Below, one piece after another: positions 5,587 to 11,856 of a stretch of DNA of 11,856 nucleotides (positions within the stretch are counted from its first letter, which is position 1; each line of letters opens with the position of its first letter). Source of the DNA: CAYXZP01 sp964469485 (GTDB lineage Bacteria > Desulfobacterota > Binatia > UBA1149 > CAYXZP01); NCBI GenBank assembly GCA_964469485.1, contig CAYXZP010000071.1:1-11856 (forward strand), in the 5' to 3' direction. A program made the position numbers and the translations under genes. The notes under the pieces were generated by a model. The model was not told the DNA's origin and ran no database searches. It saw only the letters and a program-made list of their open reading frames with translations.

Positions 5587-7424
5587 GGAGGGCTCAGGTC
5601 CCGGCCCACGCTCGCAACTGCGGCCGCCTGGTGCTGTAGGCGGTAAAGCTTCGAGTAGAGCCCGCCGTTTGCCATCAACTCCGCGTGCGTGCCGCTCTCG
5701 CGCAGACGACCGTGGTGCAGGACCAGGATGCGGTCGGCCCCCTCGATGGTGGAGAGACGGTGCGCGATGACCAGCGAGGTCCGGCCGTTCTGCAGCTTCG
5801 CTACCGCGTCCTGGATGAGCGTCTCGGTCTCCGAGTCAACGCTCGAGGTCGCCTCGTCGAGCATCAGGATCTCGGGCCTGGACGCCAAGGCGCGGGCAAA
5901 GGAAAGGAGCTGGCGCTGCCCGGTCGAGAAATTGTTGCCACGCTCACGCACTGCCTCTGAGTAACCACCGTGAAGGCGGTTGACGAAGCCGTGGGCGTGC
6001 ACCTGACGGGCGGCCTCGACGATCTCCGGCGCGGTCACCTCTTTGTCCCAAAGCCGTATGTTCTGCTCGACGCTGTCCGAGAACAGGAACACATCCTGGA
6101 GAACGACACCGAGGCGGCGGCGCAAGGTGTCGAGCGGCCAGCTTCGCACGTCGACGCCGTCGATGAGGATGCGGCCGGAGTCGACGTCGTAGAAGCGGCC
6201 GATGAGCTTGGTTACCGTCGTCTTGCCCGAACCCGTCGCGCCGACGATGGCCACGTGTTCGCCCGGTCTGAGCTTGAATGAAAGATCGCGGATGACCGGT
6301 TCTCCCTCGACGTAGGAGAACGAGACACGGTCGAACTCTATTTCCCCCCGTGGCTCGGGCGCGGAGGCCGGTTCGGCCGGACTCGAGATGACCGGCTCCA
6401 TGGCGAGGATCGCAAAGACGCGTTCGGCCGCCGTGATCGCCGACTGCATGACGGCGTACTTGGTCGAAAAGTCGCGCACGGGGATGAAGAACTTGTTCAT
6501 GTACTCGATGAACGCCACCAGAGTTCCGAAGCCGACGCCGGCCGCAAGCGCGGCCGCGGGGGTGGCCGGCGTGCCGAGCACGAGGTGGGCGCCGTACCAC
6601 ACGATGAGCGCTATCGAGATGTGGCTCAGAGCCTCGACGATCGAGAAAAGCGCGGCCTCGTATAAGTTCGACCGGTGGTTGGCGTCCCGGTGCAGGCCGT
6701 TGAGGCGGTCGAACTCGCGCGCAACCTGCCGTTCACGGGCGAACAACTGAACCACGGCCATCCCGGTGATCGTTTCTTGGAGATAGGCGTTGATGCGGGC
6801 GATCCGCTCGCGAATGAGCCGGTAGTTACGCCGGGCGTTGCGACGGAAAAAATTCAGGAAGAAGGCCATAACCGGGAGCGTCGTCAACGTGACGAGCGCC
6901 AGTTCGAAGTTTATCGCGAGCATGATGGCGACTATTCCGCCCAGGGTGATGAAATCCATGACCACCGTGAGCGCCCCCGCGGCGAACATCTCGTTGATGA
7001 CGTCCACGTCTGTGGTCATACGGGTGACCAGGCGTCCGATCGGGTTGCGGTCGAAGTAGGCCGATTCCATGCGCTGAACCTTGTCGAAGACTTCCACCCG
7101 CATGTCGGCCAGCGCCTCCTGGGCCACCAGCATCGTGAAGTAGTGTTGCCAGTACAGGCACACGAACTCGCCGACTATCGCGAGCGCGAAGGCCGAGGCC
7201 CACAGGCCGAGGCCGTCGGTGACGCCGACGGCGATGTAATCGTCGATGGCGAGTTTGACGATGTATGGTTGGGCGAGCATGAAGGCCGACGTGAGCGGCA
7301 GCAGCGCCATGGCCACCGCGAACAGGCGGCGATAGGGGCGCACGAAGCGCCACAGCGCGCGGACCATTTCTATGTCGCGGGTTTGCCCGAGCCGGTGTTC
7401 GCGTTGCGGTCCGCGGCCGGCCAT
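5583..7424 (-). CDS. ABC exporter half-transporter (permease + ATPase), subunit with consensus catalytic Glu
   Basis: 613 residues from the ATG at 7424: six-helix type I exporter membrane domain (about 20-340) fused to a nucleotide-binding domain (about 360-600). Visible motifs: Walker A GATGSGKT (395-402), Q-loop Gln443, signature FSTGQRQ (499-505) in place of LSGGQ, Walker B LMLDE with catalytic Glu524, and switch His555. The gene follows its partner with overlapping stop and start, so the two should form a heterodimer like TM287/288, LmrCD or BmrCD. These inner-membrane pumps export lipids, drugs or peptides; the substrate is not visible. Read on the minus strand the junction is ATGTGATGG: ATG at 7424 has GGAGG at 7 bases' spacing and is preferred, while GTG at 7427 would be only 4 bases from it and add one Met. 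The stop overlaps the convergent unknown gene by 4 bases. Confidence 0.93.
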   Translation of the reverse strand: MAGRGPQREHRLGQTRDIEMVRALWRFVRPYRRLFAVAMALLPLTSAFMLAQPYIVKLAIDDYIAVGVTDGLGLWASAFALAIVGEFVCLYWQHYFTMLVAQEALADMRVEVFDKVQRMESAYFDRNPIGRLVTRMTTDVDVINEMFAAGALTVVMDFITLGGIVAIMLAINFELALVTLTTLPVMAFFLNFFRRNARRNYRLIRERIARINAYLQETITGMAVVQLFARERQVAREFDRLNGLHRDANHRSNLYEAALFSIVEALSHISIALIVWYGAHLVLGTPATPAAALAAGVGFGTLVAFIEYMNKFFIPVRDFSTKYAVMQSAITAAERVFAILAMEPVISSPAEPASAPEPRGEIEFDRVSFSYVEGEPVIRDLSFKLRPGEHVAIVGATGSGKTTVTKLIGRFYDVDSGRILIDGVDVRSWPLDTLRRRLGVVLQDVFLFSDSVEQNIRLWDKEVTAPEIVEAARQVHAHGFVNRLHGGYSEAVRERGNNFSTGQRQLLSFARALASRPEILMLDEATSSVDSETETLIQDAVAKLQNGRTSLVIAHRLSTIEGADRILVLHHGRLRESGTHAELMANGGLYSKLYRLQHQAAAVASVGRDLSPP

Positions 7425-9169
7425 CACATCGCCTCCAACTCGTCGGCGAGCCGCTGACGCTGGTACATCTCTGCGTAGATACCGCCGGTTTCGACGAGTT
7501 CATCGTGGGTGCCCGTCTCCACTATGTGACCTTCGTCGATGACGGCGATCCGCGAGGCTTTGCGGACCGTAGAGACCCGGTGCGATATTATTATCGTGGT
7601 GCGGTCGGCCATCACGCCCTCGAGTTCGTCGAGAATGCGTTTTTCGGTGGCTGCGTCGACGCTCGAAAGCGCGTCATCCAAGATCATGACCGCCGGTGAC
7701 CGTGCGATCGCGCGTGCCAGCGTCAGCCGCTGCTTCTGGCCGCCCGAAAGCGCGACCCCGCGCTCACCGACCTGTGTTTCCAGGCCCTGTGGAAACTCGG
7801 CCAGGTCGGCGTCGAGCCCCGACATCTCGATAAGACGTGACATCTCGTCGGCGGAGACGTTGTCGCGAGCGAAGCCTATGTTCTCCTCGATGCTCGACGA
7901 GAACAGAAAGGGATCCTGCGGAACGAAACCGATCGACTCTCTGAGCCGGCTGAGCTCCCAGTCACGCACGTCGACGCCGTCAAAGGTGATGCGGCCGCCG
8001 GTTACGTCGAAGATACGGGCGACAAGCATGGCCAACGTCGATTTCCCCGAGCCGGTGCGCCCTATGATGCCGAGGCTCGAGCCGGCCGGGATCTCGAGGT
8101 CGATGTTACGAAGGACCGCGTGGCCGTTGCCGGGGCTAGCATAACCGAACTCCACGTCCTCGAAACGGATCGCGCCTTTCGGCCTGGCCACCCGCGTCGG
8201 CGCCGCCGGGTCGGTGATCGTGGGGACCGCGTCGAGAACCTCCGCGAGGCGGAACATGGCCGCCTTGCCGCGTTGGTAGATCGAGATCATCCAGCCGAGC
8301 GCCATGATCGGCCACGCCAGTATGTGGAGGTAGCCGATAAAGGCGACGAGCTGGCCGAGGGTGAGACGGCCCGAAACGACCAGTATGCCTCCGTAATAAA
8401 GGACGACCAGCACCCCGAGCGAGCTTACGACGCGGATGAACGGGAACACCCGGCCCCTGAGCTTGGCGACCTCGAGGGCTTGCTCCTTGTAGGAGGCGTT
8501 CAGGTCGGCAAAGCTGTCGCTGCGCGCCTTCTCCCGGACGTAGGTTTTTATTACGTCTATTCCGGCGAGGTTCTCCTGGGCATAGGCCGACATGTCGGCA
8601 AGCCGCTCCTGGGTCAGGAAACTGGCCTCCATCATCCGGTGGCTGTAGCGCTTGACGACCCACAGAAGGAACGGGAAGGGTATGAGCGCGGCCAGTGTGA
8701 GGCGCCAATCCATCGTCAACATGAGCGAGAACGCGAGAACGCAGTAGACGGGGGTGTTGATGAAGGTCAGCAGCCCCGGGCCGAGCAAGAGTCGTACGGC
8801 TCCGATGTCGTTGACCAGCCGCGACATGAGGTCGCCGGTGCGCTGGTTCTGATAGTAGGACTGCGGCAGGGTCTCGAGATGGGTGAAGAGGTCGTTGCGG
8901 ATGTCGTACTCGATGTCGCGCCCGGCGTTGAAGATCAGGGTGCGCGACCCGGTACGGATGATGGCCTGAGAAAGCGCCACCAATGCGATGATGAGAGCGT
9001 AGTAGGAGACCTGGGACAGCGTGTCCGGGCTTCCCGATCTTACCGAATCGATCGCTCGCTGCGTGAGCGCGGGGATCGTCATCACGAGGGCCGCGGTGGT
9101 GACCAGACAGGCGCTGCCGAGAGCGAACCGCCTCTTGTAGCGGAATATGTAGGGCCACAGCCGTTTCAT
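7424..9169 (-). CDS. ABC exporter half-transporter (permease + ATPase), subunit with degenerate Walker B (Asp for Glu)
   Basis: 581 residues, the first gene of a two-gene exporter operon. The type I exporter membrane domain spans about 10-310 (hydrophobic segments near 14-34, 56-72, 131-170 and 247-295). The ATPase domain has Walker A GRTGSGKST (370-378), Q-loop Gln418, canonical LSGGQ (474-478), Walker B VMILDD (494-499) and switch His530. The residue after the Walker B Asp is Asp499 instead of the catalytic Glu, as in the degenerate half of TM287/288-like transporters. This half alone should be a poor ATPase, which supports obligate pairing with the downstream gene. The ATG at 9169 has AGGTG upstream (bases 9179-9175 on the minus strand). 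That site lies across the start of the divergent aminopeptidase gene, whose ATG is only 9 bases away. Its stop TGA overlaps the next gene's start, so the two are translationally coupled. Confidence 0.94.
   Translation of the reverse strand: MKRLWPYIFRYKRRFALGSACLVTTAALVMTIPALTQRAIDSVRSGSPDTLSQVSYYALIIALVALSQAIIRTGSRTLIFNAGRDIEYDIRNDLFTHLETLPQSYYQNQRTGDLMSRLVNDIGAVRLLLGPGLLTFINTPVYCVLAFSLMLTMDWRLTLAALIPFPFLLWVVKRYSHRMMEASFLTQERLADMSAYAQENLAGIDVIKTYVREKARSDSFADLNASYKEQALEVAKLRGRVFPFIRVVSSLGVLVVLYYGGILVVSGRLTLGQLVAFIGYLHILAWPIMALGWMISIYQRGKAAMFRLAEVLDAVPTITDPAAPTRVARPKGAIRFEDVEFGYASPGNGHAVLRNIDLEIPAGSSLGIIGRTGSGKSTLAMLVARIFDVTGGRITFDGVDVRDWELSRLRESIGFVPQDPFLFSSSIEENIGFARDNVSADEMSRLIEMSGLDADLAEFPQGLETQVGERGVALSGGQKQRLTLARAIARSPAVMILDDALSSVDAATEKRILDELEGVMADRTTIIISHRVSTVRKASRIAVIDEGHIVETGTHDELVETGGIYAEMYQRQRLADELEAM
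7432..7436 (-). promoter_or_regulatory. GGAGG ribosome-binding site deciding the start of the second ABC gene
   Basis: Read on the minus strand, GGAGG lies in the last codons of the upstream ABC gene (encoding part of LEAM). It is 7 bases before ATG 7424 but only 4 before the alternative GTG 7427, which favours the ATG. Its position inside the upstream gene fits translational coupling of the two half-transporters. Confidence 0.6.
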
Positions 9170-9185
9170 GAAGCACCTATGTATA
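9170..9185. promoter_or_regulatory. 9-bp divergent gap with possible -10 box
   Basis: The start codons of the ABC operon (minus, 9169) and the aminopeptidase (plus, 9179) are separated by 9 bases. TATACA read on the minus strand (9185 to 9180) could be a -10 box, starting transcription near 9173 with only a few leader bases; no good -35 is seen. On the plus strand TATAAC at 9182-9187 would start transcription inside the aminopeptidase gene and is not useful. Control elements of each gene must lie within the coding sequence of the other. Confidence 0.25.
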
Positions 9186-10270
9186 ACCGTACGGCCGCAA
9201 CGATTGAAGGCCCGCTGCGTGCCGTCGCGACCGCGCTTGCCGCCGTATTGACGTTAACGGCATGCCAGGGGCCATACCTGCTTCGTCTCGGTGCCGAGCA
9301 GCTACGGTTCTCGGCGCGGGCACGCCCGATCTCGGAGCGATTGTCGGAGACCTCGGACCAGGGCTTGCGACGCTCGCTCGAACTCGTGCTCGAAGTAAGA
9401 CGTTTCGCGTCCGATAGCGGGCTCGATGCGGGCGGGTCCTACCTCACGGTCGCCGATACCGATGGACTGGCGGTGGCGTGGGTGGTTTCGGCCGCCTACC
9501 GCGATCGCCTCGAGCCCTACTTGTGGCGCTACCCGCTGGTCGGGGCGATCCCATATCGCGGGTACTTCGACCGTGACCGCGCCGAGGCCTTTGCGGCCGG
9601 TCTGGCCCGCGAGGGGCTGGATGTGCGGGTGACCGAGGCAGCGGGCTATTCCACCCTCGGTTGGTTCGATGACCCGTTGCCTTCCGGGCTCCTGGCACTC
9701 GACGAGGTTTCGCTGGCGACGGTGGTGCTCCACGAACTCGTGCACTCGAGCTTGTTCGTTCCCGGCCAGATGGACTTCAATGAGAGCCTGGCCACCGTCG
9801 TATCCGAACGCTTGGCCGTCGAGTTCTTCGCGGGCCGCTCCAGCCGCGACACGGCCGAGGCGCGGCGGCGCATGGAGCTGAGCACGGCTCGCTCGCGGTT
9901 TTACGACGGCTTGGCCCGTCGGCTGCGCGGCCTGTTCGAGCGTGCCGCGGCCGGTGGACCCGACGCCGGCCGGGTTCTCAGCGAGCGCCGCGCTCTCTAT
10001 GCCGCGGCGGCTGCCGACTTCGAGGCCGGTGGTTTGGCCGGCAGCCGGGGCCGGTTCCTGGGGGGCCGGCCGGACAATGCTTCCTTTCTAGCCGTCTATC
10101 GCTACCACCGGCGGCTGGCCGAGCTGCACGCTTGGGCCGATGCTTTCGACGGGCACGAGGGTTGGGCGGGATGCGCGCTCAACGCGCTCAGCGACCGCTT
10201 GGAAGCAGCCGACGGGCCCTACGACGTGCTTGCTCTGGCCCCACCCCTATGTTTTGAAAACGGGACATGA
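9179..10270 (+). CDS. Lipoprotein zinc aminopeptidase-like protein (HExxH)
   Basis: 363 residues. The N-terminal signal peptide ends in lipobox LTAC with Cys29, so it is probably lipid-anchored in the envelope. The metal site is HELVH at 185-189, followed by FNESLATVV with Glu202 as probable third zinc ligand. Together with GWFDDPLPSGLL just before, this matches the bacterial 'putative aminopeptidase' family (PF10023, from memory), where 'GWF.DPL' and 'FNE..AT' are characteristic. The family is named by prediction; peptidase activity is likely but the substrate is unknown. The frame is open far to the left (to 8120), but that part is antisense to the ABC gene. ATG 9179 is the only standard start that retains the signal peptide; no clear ribosome-binding site precedes it. 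The stop overlaps the aldolase start as ATGA, so the two genes are translationally coupled. Confidence 0.85.
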   Translation: MYNRTAATIEGPLRAVATALAAVLTLTACQGPYLLRLGAEQLRFSARARPISERLSETSDQGLRRSLELVLEVRRFASDSGLDAGGSYLTVADTDGLAVAWVVSAAYRDRLEPYLWRYPLVGAIPYRGYFDRDRAEAFAAGLAREGLDVRVTEAAGYSTLGWFDDPLPSGLLALDEVSLATVVLHELVHSSLFVPGQMDFNESLATVVSERLAVEFFAGRSSRDTAEARRRMELSTARSRFYDGLARRLRGLFERAAAGGPDAGRVLSERRALYAAAAADFEAGGLAGSRGRFLGGRPDNASFLAVYRYHRRLAELHAWADAFDGHEGWAGCALNALSDRLEAADGPYDVLALAPPLCFENGT

Positions 10271-11211
10271 GCGAGCGAGTAAGAGAGATACTGAGCTGGT
10301 ATTCGAGCGAGAATGCCGGGACGCTCACCAACCTGGCCCGCATACTCAACCACGGGCGCCTCGGCGGGACCGGGCGTCTGGTCATACTGCCGGTCGACCA
10401 AGGCTTCGAACACGGGCCCGCGCGTAGTTTCGCGCCCAACCCGCCGGCCTACGATCCTCGCTACCACTTCGAGTTGGCCCTTGCCGCCGGCACCAACGCT
10501 TACGCCGCCCCCCTGGGTTTTCTCGAGGCGGCCGCCGCGGAATATGCCGGTCAGGTGCCGCTCATTCTCAAGCTCAACAATCACGACAGCCTCTCCCCCG
10601 ACACGGAGGATCCCGTGACCGCCCAGACCGGCTCGGTCACCGACGCCCTGCGGCTCGGCTGCGCGGCCATCGGCTATACAATCTATCCGGGCTCGGCCCA
10701 CTTCCAGTCAATGTACGAGAAGCTCCGCGAGCTGACGCGCGAGGCCAAAGCCCACGGTTTGGCCGTGGTCGTGTGGTCCTACCCGCGCGGTTCGGGTATC
10801 AGCAAGGAAGGCGAGACGGCTATCGACGTGATCGCGTATGCCGCCCAGCTCGCCGCCCAACTCGGGGCCAACATCATCAAGGTCAAGCCGCCAACCGATC
10901 ACATAGAGCAAGAGGCGGCGCGCAAGGTCTTTGAAAGCGAGGGTATCGCGATATCGACCTTGGCCGAGCGTGTCTCCCATGTGATCGACTCCGCCTTCGG
11001 CGCCCGCCGTGTCGTGATCTTCTCCGGCGGGGCCAAAGGAGCCGACGAGAAGATGTTCGAGGAGTGCCGCGGCATCCGCGACGGCGGCGGTTTCGGTTCC
11101 ATCATCGGGCGCAACTCATTCCAGCGCGGCCGCGACGACGCGCTCACTTTCCTCGACAAAGTGATGGGGATCTATGCCGAGGGCGCCAGCCAGGCGCGAT
11201 CGGCCGCCTGA
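10267..11211 (+). CDS. fbaB: Class I fructose-bisphosphate aldolase, archaeal/FbaB (DhnA) type
   Basis: 314 residues; a cytosolic (beta/alpha)8-barrel Schiff-base aldolase that interconverts fructose-1,6-bisphosphate with dihydroxyacetone phosphate and glyceraldehyde-3-phosphate in glycolysis and gluconeogenesis. The family hallmarks are in order: LPVDQGFEHGP (41-51, Asp44 catalytic), KLNNHDSL (102-109), GCAAIGYTIYPGS (131-143), WSYPRGSG (170-177, with the probable proton-shuttling Tyr172), ANIIKVKPPT (201-210, Lys205 the likely Schiff-base lysine, by alignment with FbaB/LsrF), FSGGAKG (252-258) and GGFGSIIGRNSFQR (274-287), the phosphate-binding loops. A related DhnA-family aldolase such as LsrF is less likely given DQGFEHGP and the length. 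It starts with ATG overlapping the aminopeptidase stop (ATGA) and has a poor ribosome-binding site of its own, so it probably relies on coupling. It ends 3 bases before the convergent gltA stop. Confidence 0.92.
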   Translation: MSERVREILSWYSSENAGTLTNLARILNHGRLGGTGRLVILPVDQGFEHGPARSFAPNPPAYDPRYHFELALAAGTNAYAAPLGFLEAAAAEYAGQVPLILKLNNHDSLSPDTEDPVTAQTGSVTDALRLGCAAIGYTIYPGSAHFQSMYEKLRELTREAKAHGLAVVVWSYPRGSGISKEGETAIDVIAYAAQLAAQLGANIIKVKPPTDHIEQEAARKVFESEGIAISTLAERVSHVIDSAFGARRVVIFSGGAKGADEKMFEECRGIRDGGGFGSIIGRNSFQRGRDDALTFLDKVMGIYAEGASQARSAA

Positions 11212-11214
11212 GGC

Positions 11215-11856
11215 CTAGAGCCGGCCGCTCAACAAGAGGCGTTCACGCGTTATCGGCTCGGGGCGTTCCTCGAGCGGCGTCCAGCGACGCTGCTCCTCTC
11301 CGGTGTAGACCTGGCGTGGTCGCACGATGCGGTGTTCCTCGTCCTGTACCATCTCGGTCCATTGGGCGATCCAGCCCGACACGCGCGGGATAGCGAACAG
11401 AACGGGAAACAGGCTCGTCGGGAAGCCCATGGCCTGGTAAATGATGCCGGAATAGAAATCGACGTTGGGGTATAGGCGGCGCTCCACGAAGTAGTCGTCC
11501 TCGAGCGCGATGCGTTCGAGTTCGAGCGCTATGTCGATGAGCGGGTTTTTGCCCGTTGCCTCGAATATGCCATGGGCCGTATCCTTGATGATGCGCGCTC
11601 TGGGGTCATAGCTCTTGTAGATACGGTGGCCGAAGCCCATCAGGCGGCCCTCGCCTTCCTTCACGCTCTTGACGAAGGCCGGTACCCGGTCGATCGAACC
11701 TATTCGTTCGAGCATGGACACCGCGGCTTCGTTGGCGCCTCCGTGTAGCGGTCCGTAAAGGGCCGCGCAGGCCGCCGCGATCGCTGTGAAGGGATCGACG
11801 TGTGAGCTGCCCACGGCGCGTACGGCGTTGGCGGAGCAGTTCTGTTCGTGGTCGGC
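11215..11856 (-). CDS. gltA: Citrate synthase, C-terminal half (5' part beyond window)
   Basis: 214 codons are present and the frame is open to the right edge, so the N-terminal half lies outside; the GTG at 11814 is an internal valine, not a start. Citrate synthase condenses oxaloacetate with acetyl-CoA as the entry step of the TCA cycle. Visible hallmarks are ADHEQNCSANAVRAVGSS at the very edge (with an active-site His), GPLHGGANEA (about 35-44 of the visible part, catalytic His), GFGHRIYKSYDPRARIIKD, and PNVDFYSGIIYQAMGFP, which carries the catalytic Asp. The sequence style (GANEAAVSML, GHRIYKSYDPRA) is that of the GltA type found in Gram-negative bacteria. It ends with IVRPRQVYTGE and a normal tail. 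The stop TAG (11217-11215) is 3 bases from the aldolase stop; no terminator fits between them. Confidence 0.96.
   Translation of the reverse strand, partial: ADHEQNCSANAVRAVGSSHVDPFTAIAAACAALYGPLHGGANEAAVSMLERIGSIDRVPAFVKSVKEGEGRLMGFGHRIYKSYDPRARIIKDTAHGIFEATGKNPLIDIALELERIALEDDYFVERRLYPNVDFYSGIIYQAMGFPTSLFPVLFAIPRVSGWIAQWTEMVQDEEHRIVRPRQVYTGEEQRRWTPLEERPEPITRERLLLSGRL

Noticed and set aside
6675..7457. 260-codon plus-strand open frame
   Set aside because: Fully antisense to the membrane domain of the second ABC gene; composition (His, Glu, Asp, Arg-rich) is typical of a complementary-frame shadow in GC-rich DNA and no motif is visible.
8136..9176. 346-codon minus-strand open frame
   Set aside because: Same strand but shifted frame relative to the first ABC gene, which has all ABC motifs; this translation is Arg/Pro/His-rich noise.
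10219..10701. 160-codon minus-strand open frame
   Set aside because: Antisense to the aminopeptidase end and the aldolase start, both well supported.
11215..11814. Citrate synthase starting at the GTG at 11814
   Set aside because: The frame continues to the window edge with the conserved ADHEQN...NAVRA segment, so this GTG is an internal valine codon.
1..11856. Mobile elements, CRISPR, tRNA/rRNA genes, defence or toxin-antitoxin systems
   Set aside because: No transposase or integrase motifs, spaced direct repeats, RNA-gene signatures or foreign-looking composition were seen. Gaps total about 237 bases, leaving little room for RNA genes.

Overview
The window looks like a chromosomal piece of a GC-rich, Gram-negative bacterium. 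By eye the base composition is well above 60 % G+C, there are two proteins with type II (lipoprotein) signal peptides, and the citrate synthase is of the bacterial GltA type. The mix of an archaeal-type class I aldolase, long lipoprotein sulfatase-like enzymes and unusual ferredoxins would fit a deltaproteobacterial-like lineage (Desulfobacterota, Myxococcota, Binatota or similar), but this is only an impression. I see no mobile element, phage gene, CRISPR array, tRNA or rRNA, and composition looks even throughout.

Layout, left to right. (1) 3-1159, plus strand: the 3' end of a GlcD-type FAD-linked oxidase, followed after 2 bases by an RmlD-like sugar-nucleotide reductase. (2) 1156-3057, minus: a lipoprotein of the sulfatase/alkaline phosphatase superfamily with threonine where the formylglycine precursor would be. 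(3) 3151-3889, plus: a 2[4Fe-4S] ferredoxin-like protein, then a 59-codon CxxC/CxxC zinc-ribbon-like gene with a problematic start codon. (4) 3886-4893, minus: GDP-mannose 4,6-dehydratase (gmd). (5) 4996-5586, plus: an exported or membrane-anchored protein of unknown function with a Lys/Ala/Pro tail built partly from an 18-bp tandem repeat. (6) 5583-9169, minus: two overlapping genes for a heterodimeric ABC exporter with one degenerate ATP site. (7) 9179-11211, plus: a lipoprotein zinc aminopeptidase-like protein and, with an ATGA overlap, a class I fructose-bisphosphate aldolase. (8) 11215 to the right edge, minus: the 3' part of citrate synthase (gltA).

The genes do not form one pathway. 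Gmd makes GDP-4-keto-6-deoxymannose, and the RmlD-like enzyme is a conceivable reductase partner; together with the sulfatase-like lipoprotein and the exporter they hint at envelope or surface-glycan work. The aldolase and citrate synthase are central carbon metabolism. The ferredoxin/zinc-ribbon pair is an unassigned redox unit.

The striking property is compactness. Strand switches seven times, yet only about 237 bases (2 %) lie outside genes. Three of four convergent gene pairs overlap by exactly four bases through shared stop codons, and one divergent pair has start codons only 9 bases apart. I found no convincing evidence of an undescribed multi-gene system. The best leads are the ferredoxin/zinc-ribbon pair, the repeat-tailed unknown protein, and the Thr-nucleophile lipoprotein.
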